DNA of 64,000 nt, taken from assembly GCF_029689925.1 (NCBI RefSeq), contig NZ_CP121445.1, positions 1,605,001 through 1,669,000 on the forward strand. Direction: 5' to 3'. How positions within the stretch are numbered: the stretch's first letter is position 1; each line of letters begins with the position of its first letter. Shown here piece by piece: positions 20,314 through 29,854 of the stretch. The stretch comes from Anaerocolumna sp. AGMB13025 (GTDB lineage Bacteria; Bacillota; Clostridia; Lachnospirales; Lachnospiraceae). The position numbers and the translations under genes were made by a program. The notes below the pieces were generated by a model. It did no database searches. It had not been told where the DNA came from and saw only the letters and a program-made list of their open reading frames with translations.

Positions 20314-20341
20314 ACCGGCCTGCGTCAGGTTACTGGCCGGT
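20314..20341 (+). promoter_or_regulatory. GC-rich hairpin before the Cys-cluster gene
   Basis: ACCGGCC (20314-20320) pairs with GGCCGGT (20335-20341) around a 14-nt loop, ending 3 bases before the AAAGGAGG ribosome site. There is no T-run, so a translational or mRNA-stability role is likelier than termination. Confidence 0.5.
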
Positions 20342-20359
20342 TTGAAAGGAGGATGCAAG

Positions 20360-21346
20360 ATGGAAACGATTGCTGAATACGGACTAAAGGGAGTAACCAG
20401 TTATACGGCTTACGAAAACGGAAGGATTGAAAAGTGCCGTTTAAGTGCTTATAATATCATACCAACGAAATACGGGTACCTTGTACCGCAGTTTAATAAT
20501 CCCGGAATAAGAAGAAAAGATTCGAAAGCCTTGTCCTATTATAAGAGCGGAAAACTACGGAGCATATCCCTGGAAGAACAGACGGGTATAACCACCTCAG
20601 TGGGAACCTTTAAGGCTGAATTGATTACCTTTTATGAAAATGGTTCCATATACAGCCTATTTCCATTAAATGGTCAAATCAGTTTTTCCTGGTCTGAAGA
20701 GGAAGAAGGGGGACTGGCGGAGGTTTATGATTTTGACTTACCCATAGGTAAATTTAAAGCAAAAATAAGTGGGTTGCGTTTTTATCCAAACGGCAGTTTA
20801 AAGAGCCTCATTCTGTGGCCGGGAGAAGTAATAGAGCTTAATACTTCCGTCGGGCGGATCGCTGTAAGGAATGGGTTTAAATTGTATGAAAACGGCTCCC
20901 TGGCATCTTTAGAACCAGCAGAACCGATATATGTAAATACGGACGCTGGTTTGATTAAAGTCTATGATTCCGATGCAGTAGGAGTGGATGCGGATAATAA
21001 TTCACTTAAATTTGATACAGAGGGAAAAGTAATAGGACTTGCCACCTCAGGGGATATTCTGATTTCAAATACAAGAAGCGGTGAAAAGAGAGTAATATCT
21101 TCTGTAATACGCCCGGGTCTGATGGAGGATTTCGTAAAAGTACCGGTGCATATTGAATTTAAGGGACAACAGATAGGGATTGATAACAGCAAAGAGCAGG
21201 TTACTATTCCTTTTAACGATTGTGTTCTTAAGATTGTATATGACAAAGGACTGGGTAAGAGTGCCTGTTACGGGGATTGTTCCATGTGTTCTGGATGTTC
21301 TTCCTCTTTCTCTAGTATCCTAAATACCGCAGAAGCGGCAATATGA
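20360..21346 (+). CDS. Beta-repeat protein with C-terminal cysteine cluster (unknown)
   Basis: I do not recognise a named function. The 328-residue protein contains about five MORN-like units with an aromatic-x-x-(N/S)G-x-(I/L) core: AYENGRIEKCRLS, YYKSGKLRSISL, FYENGSIYSLFP, FYPNGSLKSLIL, LYENGSLASLEP. These alternate with strand-rich segments, suggesting an extended beta structure. The tail has CYGDCSMCSGCSSSF, four cysteines spaced as in Fe-S or zinc sites. No signal peptide is seen. The start at 20360 follows AAAGGAGG. Sitting just after nifB, it could be an accessory metal or cofactor carrier for the iron-only enzyme; that is inference. Confidence 0.5.
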   Translation: METIAEYGLKGVTSYTAYENGRIEKCRLSAYNIIPTKYGYLVPQFNNPGIRRKDSKALSYYKSGKLRSISLEEQTGITTSVGTFKAELITFYENGSIYSLFPLNGQISFSWSEEEEGGLAEVYDFDLPIGKFKAKISGLRFYPNGSLKSLILWPGEVIELNTSVGRIAVRNGFKLYENGSLASLEPAEPIYVNTDAGLIKVYDSDAVGVDADNNSLKFDTEGKVIGLATSGDILISNTRSGEKRVISSVIRPGLMEDFVKVPVHIEFKGQQIGIDNSKEQVTIPFNDCVLKIVYDKGLGKSACYGDCSMCSGCSSSFSSILNTAEAAI

Positions 21347-21446
21347 CGGGAAGGTTATTAATAAAAGTTTTTTAACCGGCAAAAAGTACATAGGATAATT
21401 TATAACCAATATTTGATTGCTGCTAATAGGGCAGAGGGAGGTTATT

Positions 21447-21941
21447 ATGAAAAGCTTAATAGAGAGCTTATATCTTACGGATAACAAGAGCAACTTCAAT
21501 AACAAAAATAATTGTAATTGGCTGCAAAGAAAACCTTTGGATGCTATAAAGGAATGCTGGCCTGATAAAGTAGAAATAGCAATCTGTAAAAGAGGCAGAG
21601 GAGAACATTTTTTTCTGCCTCTTTCAGATTATACCGAGTTACTGCAACTGCTGGGCCAAAAGAGGGAAACTAAGTCAACTATTATAAAACTGACTGGAGA
21701 GGATACGCTGGAACATCCATATCTGTTTGAAATGCTTCAAGTGAATAAAACCCTTGGATTTCTCTCTGAACTAATAACAGTCGGAGAACTTATAGACCTG
21801 TCTTTAACCCAGGCTTTAAAAGGGCTTGTAAGTAGTGTTATTTTTAGCGTTCAAAAAGCGGAGGAAATCAGACCGGATAAAATGGATATGTTGTTACAAA
21901 CAGAAATAAAAGTTAATTTTACCTATCCTTATGCGCAGTAG
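21447..21941 (+). CDS. Unrecognised small protein at the end of the anf region
   Basis: This is a 164-residue soluble protein with no motif I can name, nearly free of cysteine apart from three near the N-terminal third (CNW, ECW, CKR). The start at 21447 follows GAGGGAGG. It lies 100 bases after the Cys-cluster gene in the same direction and before an unrelated two-component operon. Known iron-only accessory genes (anfO, anfR) occupy similar places elsewhere, but I cannot match this sequence to them. Confidence 0.5.
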   Translation: MKSLIESLYLTDNKSNFNNKNNCNWLQRKPLDAIKECWPDKVEIAICKRGRGEHFFLPLSDYTELLQLLGQKRETKSTIIKLTGEDTLEHPYLFEMLQVNKTLGFLSELITVGELIDLSLTQALKGLVSSVIFSVQKAEEIRPDKMDMLLQTEIKVNFTYPYAQ

Positions 21942-22138
21942 TATCCAGGGGATTCATTAACGGCAAGGATTCATCCTTTATTAAAAATGAGATAAGAAAT
22001 GTAACATAAAAAATCTTTATTTATTTGCACATCGGGGAACTCTATGCTATAATCTTTAAAAATTCAGAGGCTGCTAAACTATGGCAAATCAGTAAGTTCT
22101 AAGGCATAGGAGAGCGATAGGCACCAGGAGGAAACCGG

Positions 22139-23998
22139 ATGAAGGACAAACTAAAAAAGCTGCAAAACCGTATTTTCCATTCTAATACTATCTTTACCCA
22201 GCTTGTACTATTTACAGTTATAGTAAGTCTGGTTCCCATATTGACCATCAGTGCCCTGTTATTCCAGAAGTTAAGCGGGATGGTAACCAGGGATCTGGTC
22301 AATTCCCATTCTCAGCTGGTAGTCCAATATATGTCCAATGTTGAAGATAAATTGTATCAATACAGGAATAGTTTAATCCAGATTGCCAATAACACGATTG
22401 TATTGGACACCCTGATGGATAGTTCAGATGATAGCAATCCCTATATTAAAGGAAATAAAGTAAGTATTGAGGTTACAAAGTCTTTACGGCTGGAAAGTCA
22501 TAAAGAACTGCGTAACTGTATGATTTATTCCAACATGTCCAACAATAAAATTTACGGGGTTAAGGTAGCTATGGCAGAAGGTGCGAAAGGTGAAATATGG
22601 TATCTAAACCATAAGGCACCAGAGGAGGACTATTTTATTTATTCTGCAGTGGATGGTAAAAGAGATGTTCTTTCCTTAATCCAGAATATTGTTTATATTA
22701 ATACCAAGACCTATGACAGAAAGTATATAGGTTTTATTAAGCTTGATATTATTATGCAGAAACTCATCGTACCGGCATCGGACCCGGAACAGTTAAAGTA
22801 CCCCTATGATATTATTTTGCTAGACAAGAGCAATAAAATTATATATTCTACAAATAAAAATTATGACGATATCCTGACAAAAATGTCCTTTGAGGATTTA
22901 CAGAAGAAGGAAGTCGGTTATTATAAAGATGCCATGGTAAACAGTGCGGCCATTGAGGAATATGGACTTAAACTTATCTTCCTGTTCAATAACAGCCAGT
23001 TAAATGAGAAAATGGCAGAAATGCAGAGAACCATCCTTCCTGTTTTTATTATTATTATCATAGTAATAGTAATTACTGCCTTTCTATTTACCAGAGGCTT
23101 CTCAGAAAGGGTAGCCAGATTAGTTAAAAAAATTAAGGTGGCGGAAACAGGTGATCTGACCATTAAAGAAGAGTTAGAAGGCAATGATGAAATTGCAGTT
23201 TTAGATAAACAGTTTAATCAGATGCTTATTAAGCTGGATGATTTAATCAAAAAAAACTATATCCAGCAGCTGGAAAAAAAGGAAACAGAATTCAGGAACT
23301 TACAGCTTCAGATAAATCCTCATTTTTTATATAACACACTGGAAATAATAAGCTCCATTGCAGCGGTTAAACAGGCTTTTGCAATCTGCGAACTCTGTGA
23401 AAAGCTGGGGGATATCTTCCGGTACAGCCTGGGAAAAAATTACGGGGAATATGTAACAGTAATGCAGGAACTGCAGCATACCCAGAATTACGTATTTATC
23501 CAAAAAACCAGATTCGGCAACAAATTCGACGTGTTTTATAATGTGGAGCCGGACTTGGAAGATAAAATGATACTCCGTTTTATATTACAGCCAATTGTGG
23601 AAAATGCCATAACACATGGTTTAAGCCATATCACGGGAAAAGGTACACTTGAAATATTAATCAGCAGAGAACAATTGTTACCGGTAAGTTCTAGGAATGA
23701 AAGAGATGAAGCAGTAAATGATAAGCCGGAAATAAAGGACAAACCCGTACTTGTTATTAAAATAGAAGACGATGGTATCGGCATGTCACCAGAAATGGTG
23801 GAAGCGCTGAACCGGTATATTAACAGTGAAGGCAAGACTGCTGTTGAAAACCGTCAGAGTATTGGCATCCGGAATGTGAACCAGAGAATAAAACTGGCCT
23901 GCGGCAATGAATACGGTATCACCATTGAAAGTGTCCAATACCAGGGCAGCAGCGTAATCATACGTTTACCGATGATAGGGAAGGGAGATGACCGATGA
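22139..23998 (+). CDS. YesM-type sensor histidine kinase
   Basis: This 619-residue membrane kinase has a first membrane helix at about 20-42, a large extracellular sensor to about 300, a second helix at ~302-322, a HAMP linker, a His-kinase segment with phospho-acceptor His395 (INPHFLYNTLE) and a HATPase domain (VENAITHG, EDDGIGM). This architecture is typical of YesM/LytS-like kinases that sense carbohydrates with ABC lipoproteins. It overlaps the response regulator gene. It may control the glycoside locus at 30326, but nothing in the sequence proves the link. Confidence 0.9.
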   Translation: MKDKLKKLQNRIFHSNTIFTQLVLFTVIVSLVPILTISALLFQKLSGMVTRDLVNSHSQLVVQYMSNVEDKLYQYRNSLIQIANNTIVLDTLMDSSDDSNPYIKGNKVSIEVTKSLRLESHKELRNCMIYSNMSNNKIYGVKVAMAEGAKGEIWYLNHKAPEEDYFIYSAVDGKRDVLSLIQNIVYINTKTYDRKYIGFIKLDIIMQKLIVPASDPEQLKYPYDIILLDKSNKIIYSTNKNYDDILTKMSFEDLQKKEVGYYKDAMVNSAAIEEYGLKLIFLFNNSQLNEKMAEMQRTILPVFIIIIIVIVITAFLFTRGFSERVARLVKKIKVAETGDLTIKEELEGNDEIAVLDKQFNQMLIKLDDLIKKNYIQQLEKKETEFRNLQLQINPHFLYNTLEIISSIAAVKQAFAICELCEKLGDIFRYSLGKNYGEYVTVMQELQHTQNYVFIQKTRFGNKFDVFYNVEPDLEDKMILRFILQPIVENAITHGLSHITGKGTLEILISREQLLPVSSRNERDEAVNDKPEIKDKPVLVIKIEDDGIGMSPEMVEALNRYINSEGKTAVENRQSIGIRNVNQRIKLACGNEYGITIESVQYQGSSVIIRLPMIGKGDDR

Positions 23999-25602
23999 TG
24001 TATCAGAGTATCTTAATTGCAGACGACGAAGAACTAATTAGACAGGGAATTATAGCCAGACTGGAATATCTTAAGTTAAAACCTTCCGTTGTGTACGAAG
24101 CGGAGAACGGATTACAAGCCCTGGAGATCTTAATGAAACAGAAAGTAGATATTGTAATTACAGATATACGAATGGCAGATATGGATGGTCTAACGCTTAT
24201 TAAAAAGACCATGCCCCTATATCCTGAGATACATTTTATCATCTTAAGCGGGTTTGCCGAATTCACCTATGCCCAGCAGGCTATCGATCTGGGGGTAAAC
24301 GCCTATCTGTTAAAGCCCATATCCAATGATGCTCTGAAAAAAGCACTGGAAGATGCTATTCTTAAGTTGGAGGAGGGAAAGCAGCTAAGGCAGACTGTCA
24401 TCGAAGGGACCCGTTCCATTCGGGAAAAGAAGAATTACCTGTTTGAAAAGAATATCAATGAATTATTAAGGGATTACGGGAAGGTCAGCCTAACAAATAA
24501 AACTTATGAATTAATCGATAAAAACTTTCCGATTAAAAATAAATGGGTTATGGCAGGTATCCTTAGCATAGACCTGGAAAGTTTTGAACAGAATCAATTC
24601 GGTTTCAAGGACGCTGATTTGATTCAATTTTCAGTTAAAAATGTATTTATGGAGATTGACACACTATGCAATAAAACCATAGTCAATAACCTTACCCAGG
24701 CAAACCAGTTATTTATATTGTTTTCCGCTGACAGGGAAGAATTCTTAAGAAAGGATGTAAATCTTCTGTTCCAGCAGCTTTTTACAATACTCAGGGAGAA
24801 AATGGGAATTATGTTAACTGCCGGAATCAGTTCGGCAAAGAATACCCTGACGGAAGAAAATATCAAAGAAGCCAAAGAGGCATTTTTACAGAGAATGATA
24901 TATGGCAGGTCTGGTCTGTATTTTTATGAGGATATCAAAGCACTCCCACCTGCTCATGTACCATCCTCCGAACTAAATATGCTTCGTCAGTATATTGAAA
25001 AACGCGAAATCAGCCGCATTGAATATTTTGTTAATGAACTCTTTTCCGATGAGCGGATAAGACATTACAATATCTCCTACATGCGGATCGTATGGCTGCG
25101 GATTATTGATATGATATTAAAAACAGAGGCTGTTTCCTTTGTAAAGGATGCAAAAAATGTGGAAAAAATGGTCCTGAACTATGATATTCTGATTTCCTTC
25201 CATTCCCTTAAGGAGTTCAGGGAGTATTTATATTCCCTTATCCTAGAGAGCATACAGACAGAAGGGGGCTCAGATATTACGTCAAAGAGCAAGATAAAAC
25301 TGGCTATTAAGTATATACAGGATAATTATAATCAGGATATAGCAATTAATGATATGGCAGATAAGTTTAGTATGAGTCCCAATTATTTTTCCGCTGTTTT
25401 TAAAAGGGAGACCGGACAGACCACTGTGAATTTTATCAAGGACTTAAGGCTTAAGAAAGCTTGCGAATATTTGACCCACTCAGATAAAAGCGTGGTGGAG
25501 ATTTCGAAGGAGGTAGGTTATGAGGACAGCCAGTATTTTTTTAAAGTATTTAAGAAAGCTACTGGGCTGACACCGTTACAATACAGGAAAATGCATATGT
25601 GA
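23995..25602 (+). CDS. YesN-type response regulator with AraC DNA-binding domain
   Basis: In this 535-residue protein, an N-terminal receiver carries acidic D10-D11-E12 and phospho-acceptor Asp57 (VITDIRM) with the conserved Lys in LKPIS. A middle region of ~280 residues follows, and then a C-terminal AraC double helix-turn-helix (MADKFSMSPNYFSAVFKRETGQTTVNFIKDLRLKKACEYL, GYEDSQYFFKVFKKATGLTPLQYR). The start overlaps the kinase stop (ATGA). It is the cognate partner of the kinase and activates transcription of unidentified targets, probably sugar uptake genes. Confidence 0.9.
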   Translation: MMYQSILIADDEELIRQGIIARLEYLKLKPSVVYEAENGLQALEILMKQKVDIVITDIRMADMDGLTLIKKTMPLYPEIHFIILSGFAEFTYAQQAIDLGVNAYLLKPISNDALKKALEDAILKLEEGKQLRQTVIEGTRSIREKKNYLFEKNINELLRDYGKVSLTNKTYELIDKNFPIKNKWVMAGILSIDLESFEQNQFGFKDADLIQFSVKNVFMEIDTLCNKTIVNNLTQANQLFILFSADREEFLRKDVNLLFQQLFTILREKMGIMLTAGISSAKNTLTEENIKEAKEAFLQRMIYGRSGLYFYEDIKALPPAHVPSSELNMLRQYIEKREISRIEYFVNELFSDERIRHYNISYMRIVWLRIIDMILKTEAVSFVKDAKNVEKMVLNYDILISFHSLKEFREYLYSLILESIQTEGGSDITSKSKIKLAIKYIQDNYNQDIAINDMADKFSMSPNYFSAVFKRETGQTTVNFIKDLRLKKACEYLTHSDKSVVEISKEVGYEDSQYFFKVFKKATGLTPLQYRKMHM

Positions 25603-26156
25603 TTAACGATTTTACTTCAAGTATGGCGCACATGGAGGCTTCTGCAAGTATAGAAACGGGTGCTTCTGAAAGGATGGGGCAAAGGGATGCCGCCAAAGAA
25701 TAGTGTAATGGAAGGCACTGAAAGATTGGTCAAACGGAAGCTGCGGAAAGCATGCTTTAGACGGATGTGATAAAAAGGATGGTGAATGTTAGAAGATTGA
25801 ATGAGAGTCTAGTATATTTATGGATTATGCTTTAAGATATTTAGTTCCTAGTTAGCGAATAAGCAGCTGCATTCTCTTTCCTGCAGCATTAGCACATGCT
25901 TTTTACAAAATTTCTATTAAGCATAATCCTTATTTTACAAGTAATTTTATATTTTCTGGTTTACTTTTTTATTTCGGAATTTGGAACTCTTCATTCCAAA
26001 TTAACATATTAGTCAGAAGTAAACATGAAACGATGTACTCTGTCATAAGTCCTATTATAAATTATATAGGAGTTAGTCATTGCACTGTTATCATAGCTTC
26101 ATTGATTAGTCAATAAATAAATAATAATATTATGATAGATAAATAAAATAATAATA
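25603..26156. other. Intergenic region after the two-component operon
   Basis: No gene is seen in these 554 bases. An AGCAT/ATGCT hairpin with TTTTT near 25886-25907 may be a weak terminator. TTTGGAA/TTCCAAA near 25979-25999 is a second small hairpin. A 22-bp direct repeat begins at 26119. Confidence 0.4.
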
Positions 26157-26167
26157 TTATGATAGAT
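26119..26167. repeat. 22-bp direct repeat spanning a gene end
   Basis: AAATAATAATATTATGATAGAT occurs at 26119-26140 and 26146-26167. The second copy contains the stop and last codons of the minus-strand PHP gene. Confidence 0.85.
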
Positions 26168-27086
26168 GGATAACAGGTGCCACTGCTACCAGGTTTTCGA
26201 TCGTGGTGTCTCTATGATATAATTTTGGAATCAATACGGTTTCCTGTTCAAGTTCTGTGAAGGGAATGGTTAAGGGAGTGTCCTTTGTAATTTCTTTTGT
26301 AAGAGTTCTTTTTTTGGTACGCAGCGTCAGGTAATATTTGTCGGTATCCTTATGAAGAAAGCCTGGTTTTCCGGTTTCTGCTATGGTAAATGTAAGGCTG
26401 CCCTTTTCTGCTTGTATTTCATATTTAACCAGAGGTCCTTTTGATATCCAGGTTCGCTGCTGCTTAATGGCATGTTCCAGTTCTTTTTCTATATTACCGT
26501 CCGGACTTCCTTCGATATAGGTTGCAAACTGGTTATCCATATCCCATTTGCCATGTAAGTCCATGCCGCTGGTAAAGGCCAGGGGATATCCTTGCAAGAC
26601 TAAATCCTCCCACCATAATAAGCCACGTTCATTTACCTCATGAAGCGGTTCCAGGTCGTTAAAGATTTCAATAAAGTCAAAAGAAGTGTAGTCGGTGATT
26701 TCCATATCAAAGCGGCAGCCTCTGGCAAAGGGATTACCATAGGAAAAAGGATGTGCCACTCCTGTCAGGGCACCTTTTTCCCTTGCGGCTTGAAAGAGAA
26801 GTTCCGGCTTGTGGAGATTTATGTTTTCCCAGGATACATACTCCTTTAGATTAAAGCACAGGATATGACCATAGTAGGTTGTGTATTCCATACCGTAGAT
26901 ACAGGATATAGGAAGATTTGTTTTTGTCAGGAGATCCTGTATTTTTTTATGTCCTGATATGGTATTGTGATCAGTTATGGCAAAGGCATCAACATGGTTC
27001 TGATGCATGTATTCTATAAGATCCATAGGTGTAAGACTGCTGTCTGACTCGGTAGTATGATTATGTAATTCCAGACGTTTGAACAT
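26157..27086 (-). CDS. PHP-domain phosphoesterase
   Basis: This 309-residue protein has the PHP metal-binding signature LHNHTTESDSSLTP (HxH), FAITDHNT, VAHPFSYG and a late SGMDLHG, which ligate a di- or trinuclear metal centre for phosphate-ester hydrolysis. A C-terminal ~90-residue beta-rich domain follows. The start at 27086 has an AGGAGG-type site; an upstream in-frame ATG at 27110 overlaps the preceding gene. It is co-transcribed with the hypothetical gene upstream. The substrate is unknown, possibly a nucleotide or sugar phosphate. Confidence 0.75.
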   Translation of the reverse strand: MFKRLELHNHTTESDSSLTPMDLIEYMHQNHVDAFAITDHNTISGHKKIQDLLTKTNLPISCIYGMEYTTYYGHILCFNLKEYVSWENINLHKPELLFQAAREKGALTGVAHPFSYGNPFARGCRFDMEITDYTSFDFIEIFNDLEPLHEVNERGLLWWEDLVLQGYPLAFTSGMDLHGKWDMDNQFATYIEGSPDGNIEKELEHAIKQQRTWISKGPLVKYEIQAEKGSLTFTIAETGKPGFLHKDTDKYYLTLRTKKRTLTKEITKDTPLTIPFTELEQETVLIPKLYHRDTTIENLVAVAPVIHLS

Positions 27087-27102
27087 AAGATTCCTCCTGG
27101 TA

Positions 27103-27558
27103 TTATTCATTTACTGATAATGAAAGGGTATAGTGGGTATCATCGAGTATTACGTTAAAAACCGCCAGGGTTATTTTAATGACACCGTTTAGCGTTTCTT
27201 GTTCCAGACAGCCTTCGCTGGTATATTCTGCTGAATAGTGCATATGTCTGGTGGTTAACTGTTTATGGATACCGCCGATGAATACGTCATTCATAGTGGC
27301 CAGGGTATGGATTTCTGTTTTCATTTCCCTTATTGCCTGAGCAAGCAGTTCCTCCGTAGCAACCGCCCCATCATATTCACCTTTGCAGGTATTTCTTACT
27401 TCTTCTTTTAATTCCTCTGTAATCTCATTATAATGCTGTTTATCGAAAGAAAATGCAATATCCATTTCTTTATATTCTTTGTCTAGACATACGGTATATG
27501 AGATTTGACCGACAAATCCCTTATTTAGGATTCCGCCGACTTCAAAGAGTTGTTTCAT
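27103..27558 (-). CDS. Conserved-looking hypothetical protein
   Basis: This is a 151-residue acidic soluble protein. It starts MKQLFEVGGILNKGF and ends with a beta-strand-rich ILDDTHYTLSLSVNE. There is no membrane segment, signal peptide or motif I recognise. AAAGGAG precedes the start at 27558. It is 16 bases upstream of the PHP gene in the same direction, so it probably acts with that enzyme. The long upstream region contains a tandemly repeated hairpin element. Confidence 0.5.
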   Translation of the reverse strand: MKQLFEVGGILNKGFVGQISYTVCLDKEYKEMDIAFSFDKQHYNEITEELKEEVRNTCKGEYDGAVATEELLAQAIREMKTEIHTLATMNDVFIGGIHKQLTTRHMHYSAEYTSEGCLEQETLNGVIKITLAVFNVILDDTHYTLSLSVNE

Positions 27559-27672
27559 GAGAATTCTCCTTTCATTTTATAGTTAGGCACAAGCTAATCG
27601 CATAATACCGCAAGACCACGAAAGATACTGCTTATACAGATCGGTTGTCCTATCGCAGTATAAAAGCAAGGC

Positions 27673-27830
27673 CACTAGCTCCCCCTTGCCTGTCGCATCA
27701 TGAAAACAGATGTGACACTGCCTCAAATCAGGGTGTGTAATACTTATTCACACTAGCTCCCCTTGCCTGTCGCATCTATGCAGATGTGACACTGCCTTAA
27801 ATCAGGGTGTATAATATCTTATTCACACTA
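27673..27830. repeat. Tandem 78/80-nt repeat with conserved hairpin
   Basis: Two adjacent copies (27673-27750 and 27751-27830) each begin CACTAGCTCCCC and contain TGTCGCATC paired with GATGTGACA (27691-27699/27709-27717 and 27768-27776/27783-27791). The stem is kept while the loop differs (9 versus 6 nt), which points to selection for the fold. The remainder of 27559-28084 has an ATACTGC/GCAGTAT inverted repeat near 27627-27663 but no gene. Confidence 0.75.
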
Positions 27831-28084
27831 TACTATTGTTAAGTAGCAGGTGCAATACCTGAATGGAAAGTTATATAAATTTACACTGGTTTCTATAGAA
27901 TAATCCATTGTTTAATCGAGATATATATTTTAAGCTTGTGGTAGAGGTTATGAAAAACAGAGGTTCTTTACAAGTAATTTATAGTTTTATAATACCCGGT
28001 TAAAAGTGCGGCATAGCCCAAGGAATAAAATTTTAGCTTGAAAGCAAATAACAGTGTGGGGATATGCGCAGATAGGAGTTTGAT

Positions 28085-29020
28085 ATGAAAAAAGATCTTT
28101 ATTTTAAGGAAGACGGGAAGTTTAAGGTTTTGCAGTTTACAGATATCCATTTCACGAACGACAGCGAGGCAGATCATAAGACGACTGCTCTGATGCAGCG
28201 TATCTTAGAGGCTGAAAAGCCTGATTTTATTATGCTTACAGGGGATACGGTATATGGTCCGGATAACACGAAGTTTCTTATAAAAGCGTTAGCGCCGGTC
28301 ATTGAGACCGGGATTCCCTGGAGTTTTGTATTTGGTAATCATGATACGGAAGAGGGGGTTGGGTATGAAGAACTGTTCCCTGCTTTTACAGCTTTGCCAA
28401 ACTGTTTGGCATATAATGCAGATGAATCAATTGACGGGATGGGGAATCATATTCTCAAGGTAAAAACCAGAGAAGGAAAGATCCGCTGGGTATTAACCGG
28501 CATAGACTCAGGTGCCTATAATGACTTACCAGAGGTAGGCGGTTATGATTATATAAAGACTAGCCAGAGCAACTGGTATAAGAACATAATAAGAGAAATA
28601 GAAGGTGAAAGCGAGGACTTCTCCTCCCTGGTGTTTATGCATATTCCACTGCCAGAATACAATGAAGTATGGGACACACAGATCTGCCATGGAGAAAAAA
28701 GAGAAGAAATCTGCTGTGCCAATGTAAACTCTGGGTTCTTTTCAGCAATGCTGGAAACCGGACATACCAAGGGTGTATTTGCCGGACATGACCATATCAA
28801 TGACTATATGGGAGAATTATACGGAGTCCGGTTAGCCTACGGTCGTGCCACCGGATATAACACCTACGGACAGGAAGGTTATTTAAGAGGAGCCAGAATC
28901 ATACTCCTTGAAGAAAAGAATACACAAACCTTCCAAACCTATATCCGCCTTGAAGATGGAACCATCATAAAAGAGCAGAAACTCCATGAACCCGAAAAAA
29001 GGGTAAAAGCCAGAGAATAG
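28085..29020 (+). CDS. Calcineurin-like metallophosphoesterase
   Basis: This 311-residue protein shows the full metallophosphoesterase series: FTDIHF (DxH), LTGDTVYG (GDxx), FGNHDTE (GNHD), FMHIPLPEY (H) and FAGHDHINDY (GHxH). A dinuclear metal site hydrolyses a phosphomono- or diester. No signal peptide is present, so it should be cytoplasmic. AGGAG precedes the ATG. The neighbouring PHP enzyme is also a phosphoesterase. The target is unknown. Confidence 0.85.
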   Translation: MKKDLYFKEDGKFKVLQFTDIHFTNDSEADHKTTALMQRILEAEKPDFIMLTGDTVYGPDNTKFLIKALAPVIETGIPWSFVFGNHDTEEGVGYEELFPAFTALPNCLAYNADESIDGMGNHILKVKTREGKIRWVLTGIDSGAYNDLPEVGGYDYIKTSQSNWYKNIIREIEGESEDFSSLVFMHIPLPEYNEVWDTQICHGEKREEICCANVNSGFFSAMLETGHTKGVFAGHDHINDYMGELYGVRLAYGRATGYNTYGQEGYLRGARIILLEEKNTQTFQTYIRLEDGTIIKEQKLHEPEKRVKARE

Positions 29021-29079
29021 CAGGGTTAAAGTGTATACAATTTAACCGTTAAGCAGGTGTTGTGACAGGAGGATTGCCG

Positions 29080-29607
29080 ATGTATATGGGAAATTCGCAT
29101 TATTGGGATGATAAATTCAAAATAAGAGGTCAGGAACTTATGCAGCCAGAAGGCCGTATGGTTAAGGATATGGCATATTTTCCAAAAGAGGGAAAGATTT
29201 TGGATTTAGCCTGCGGCGATGGCCGCAACACAATATTTTTAGCTGAACTAGGCTACCAAGTAACAGCGGTTGATTTCAGCAACATTGCAGTTGAAAGATT
29301 AAAACAGTTTGCTCTCCAAAAACAATTAGAGATTAATGTGCAGCAAAAGAATCTAAGTGAAGAAGGAGCTTATCTGGATTTAGGAAAGTTTGATGTCATC
29401 CTAATTAACCACTACCGTCTAGAAAGTAATTTTTACCCAGTTTTAGAAGGACACTTAAAACAGGATGGAATCCTATGGATAAATGGATTTTGTGAGATTC
29501 CGGATTTTCGCGGAATGACATCATTAATTTGCGAGAATAAGATTAATTATGAAATTGGCATGAGAAAATTTATAAGATACATTTGGAGAAAGCCTGCAAA
29601 ATTATAA
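29080..29607 (+). CDS. Class I SAM-dependent methyltransferase
   Basis: This 175-residue protein carries motif I of class I methyltransferases, ILDLACGDGRNTIFLAELGY, followed by VTAVDFSNIAVERL, as in TehB-like and small thiopurine-type enzymes. The start at 29080 follows AGGAGG (29067-29072). It lies 60 bases after the metallophosphoesterase and ends at a terminator. The acceptor molecule is not identifiable. Confidence 0.75.
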   Translation: MYMGNSHYWDDKFKIRGQELMQPEGRMVKDMAYFPKEGKILDLACGDGRNTIFLAELGYQVTAVDFSNIAVERLKQFALQKQLEINVQQKNLSEEGAYLDLGKFDVILINHYRLESNFYPVLEGHLKQDGILWINGFCEIPDFRGMTSLICENKINYEIGMRKFIRYIWRKPAKL

Positions 29608-29631
29608 CCAAACTATCAGGCAATAAAAGAA

Positions 29632-29664
29632 AGCCGCCAGGAAAAATCTGACGGCTATCTTTTT
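29632..29664 (+). terminator. Intrinsic terminator after the methyltransferase gene
   Basis: AGCCGCCAG (29632-29640) pairs with CTGACGGCT (29648-29656), allowing one mismatch, and TATCTTTTT follows. Confidence 0.8.
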
Positions 29665-29854
29665 GCTGTGACTACGTAATAACATATTGATAATTATGTA
29701 AAAGTGAATAATTAACCTGCAATGACACTAATCTGCAAAACCATTGTTCATAGCTGGTACAACTTGGTATACATACTGATTTTTCCATTACTGAGTTCTA
29801 TTTCATGGAAAAATAGGCGTAGCTACAGAAGTTATTTATCAAGTGCAGAAAAAA

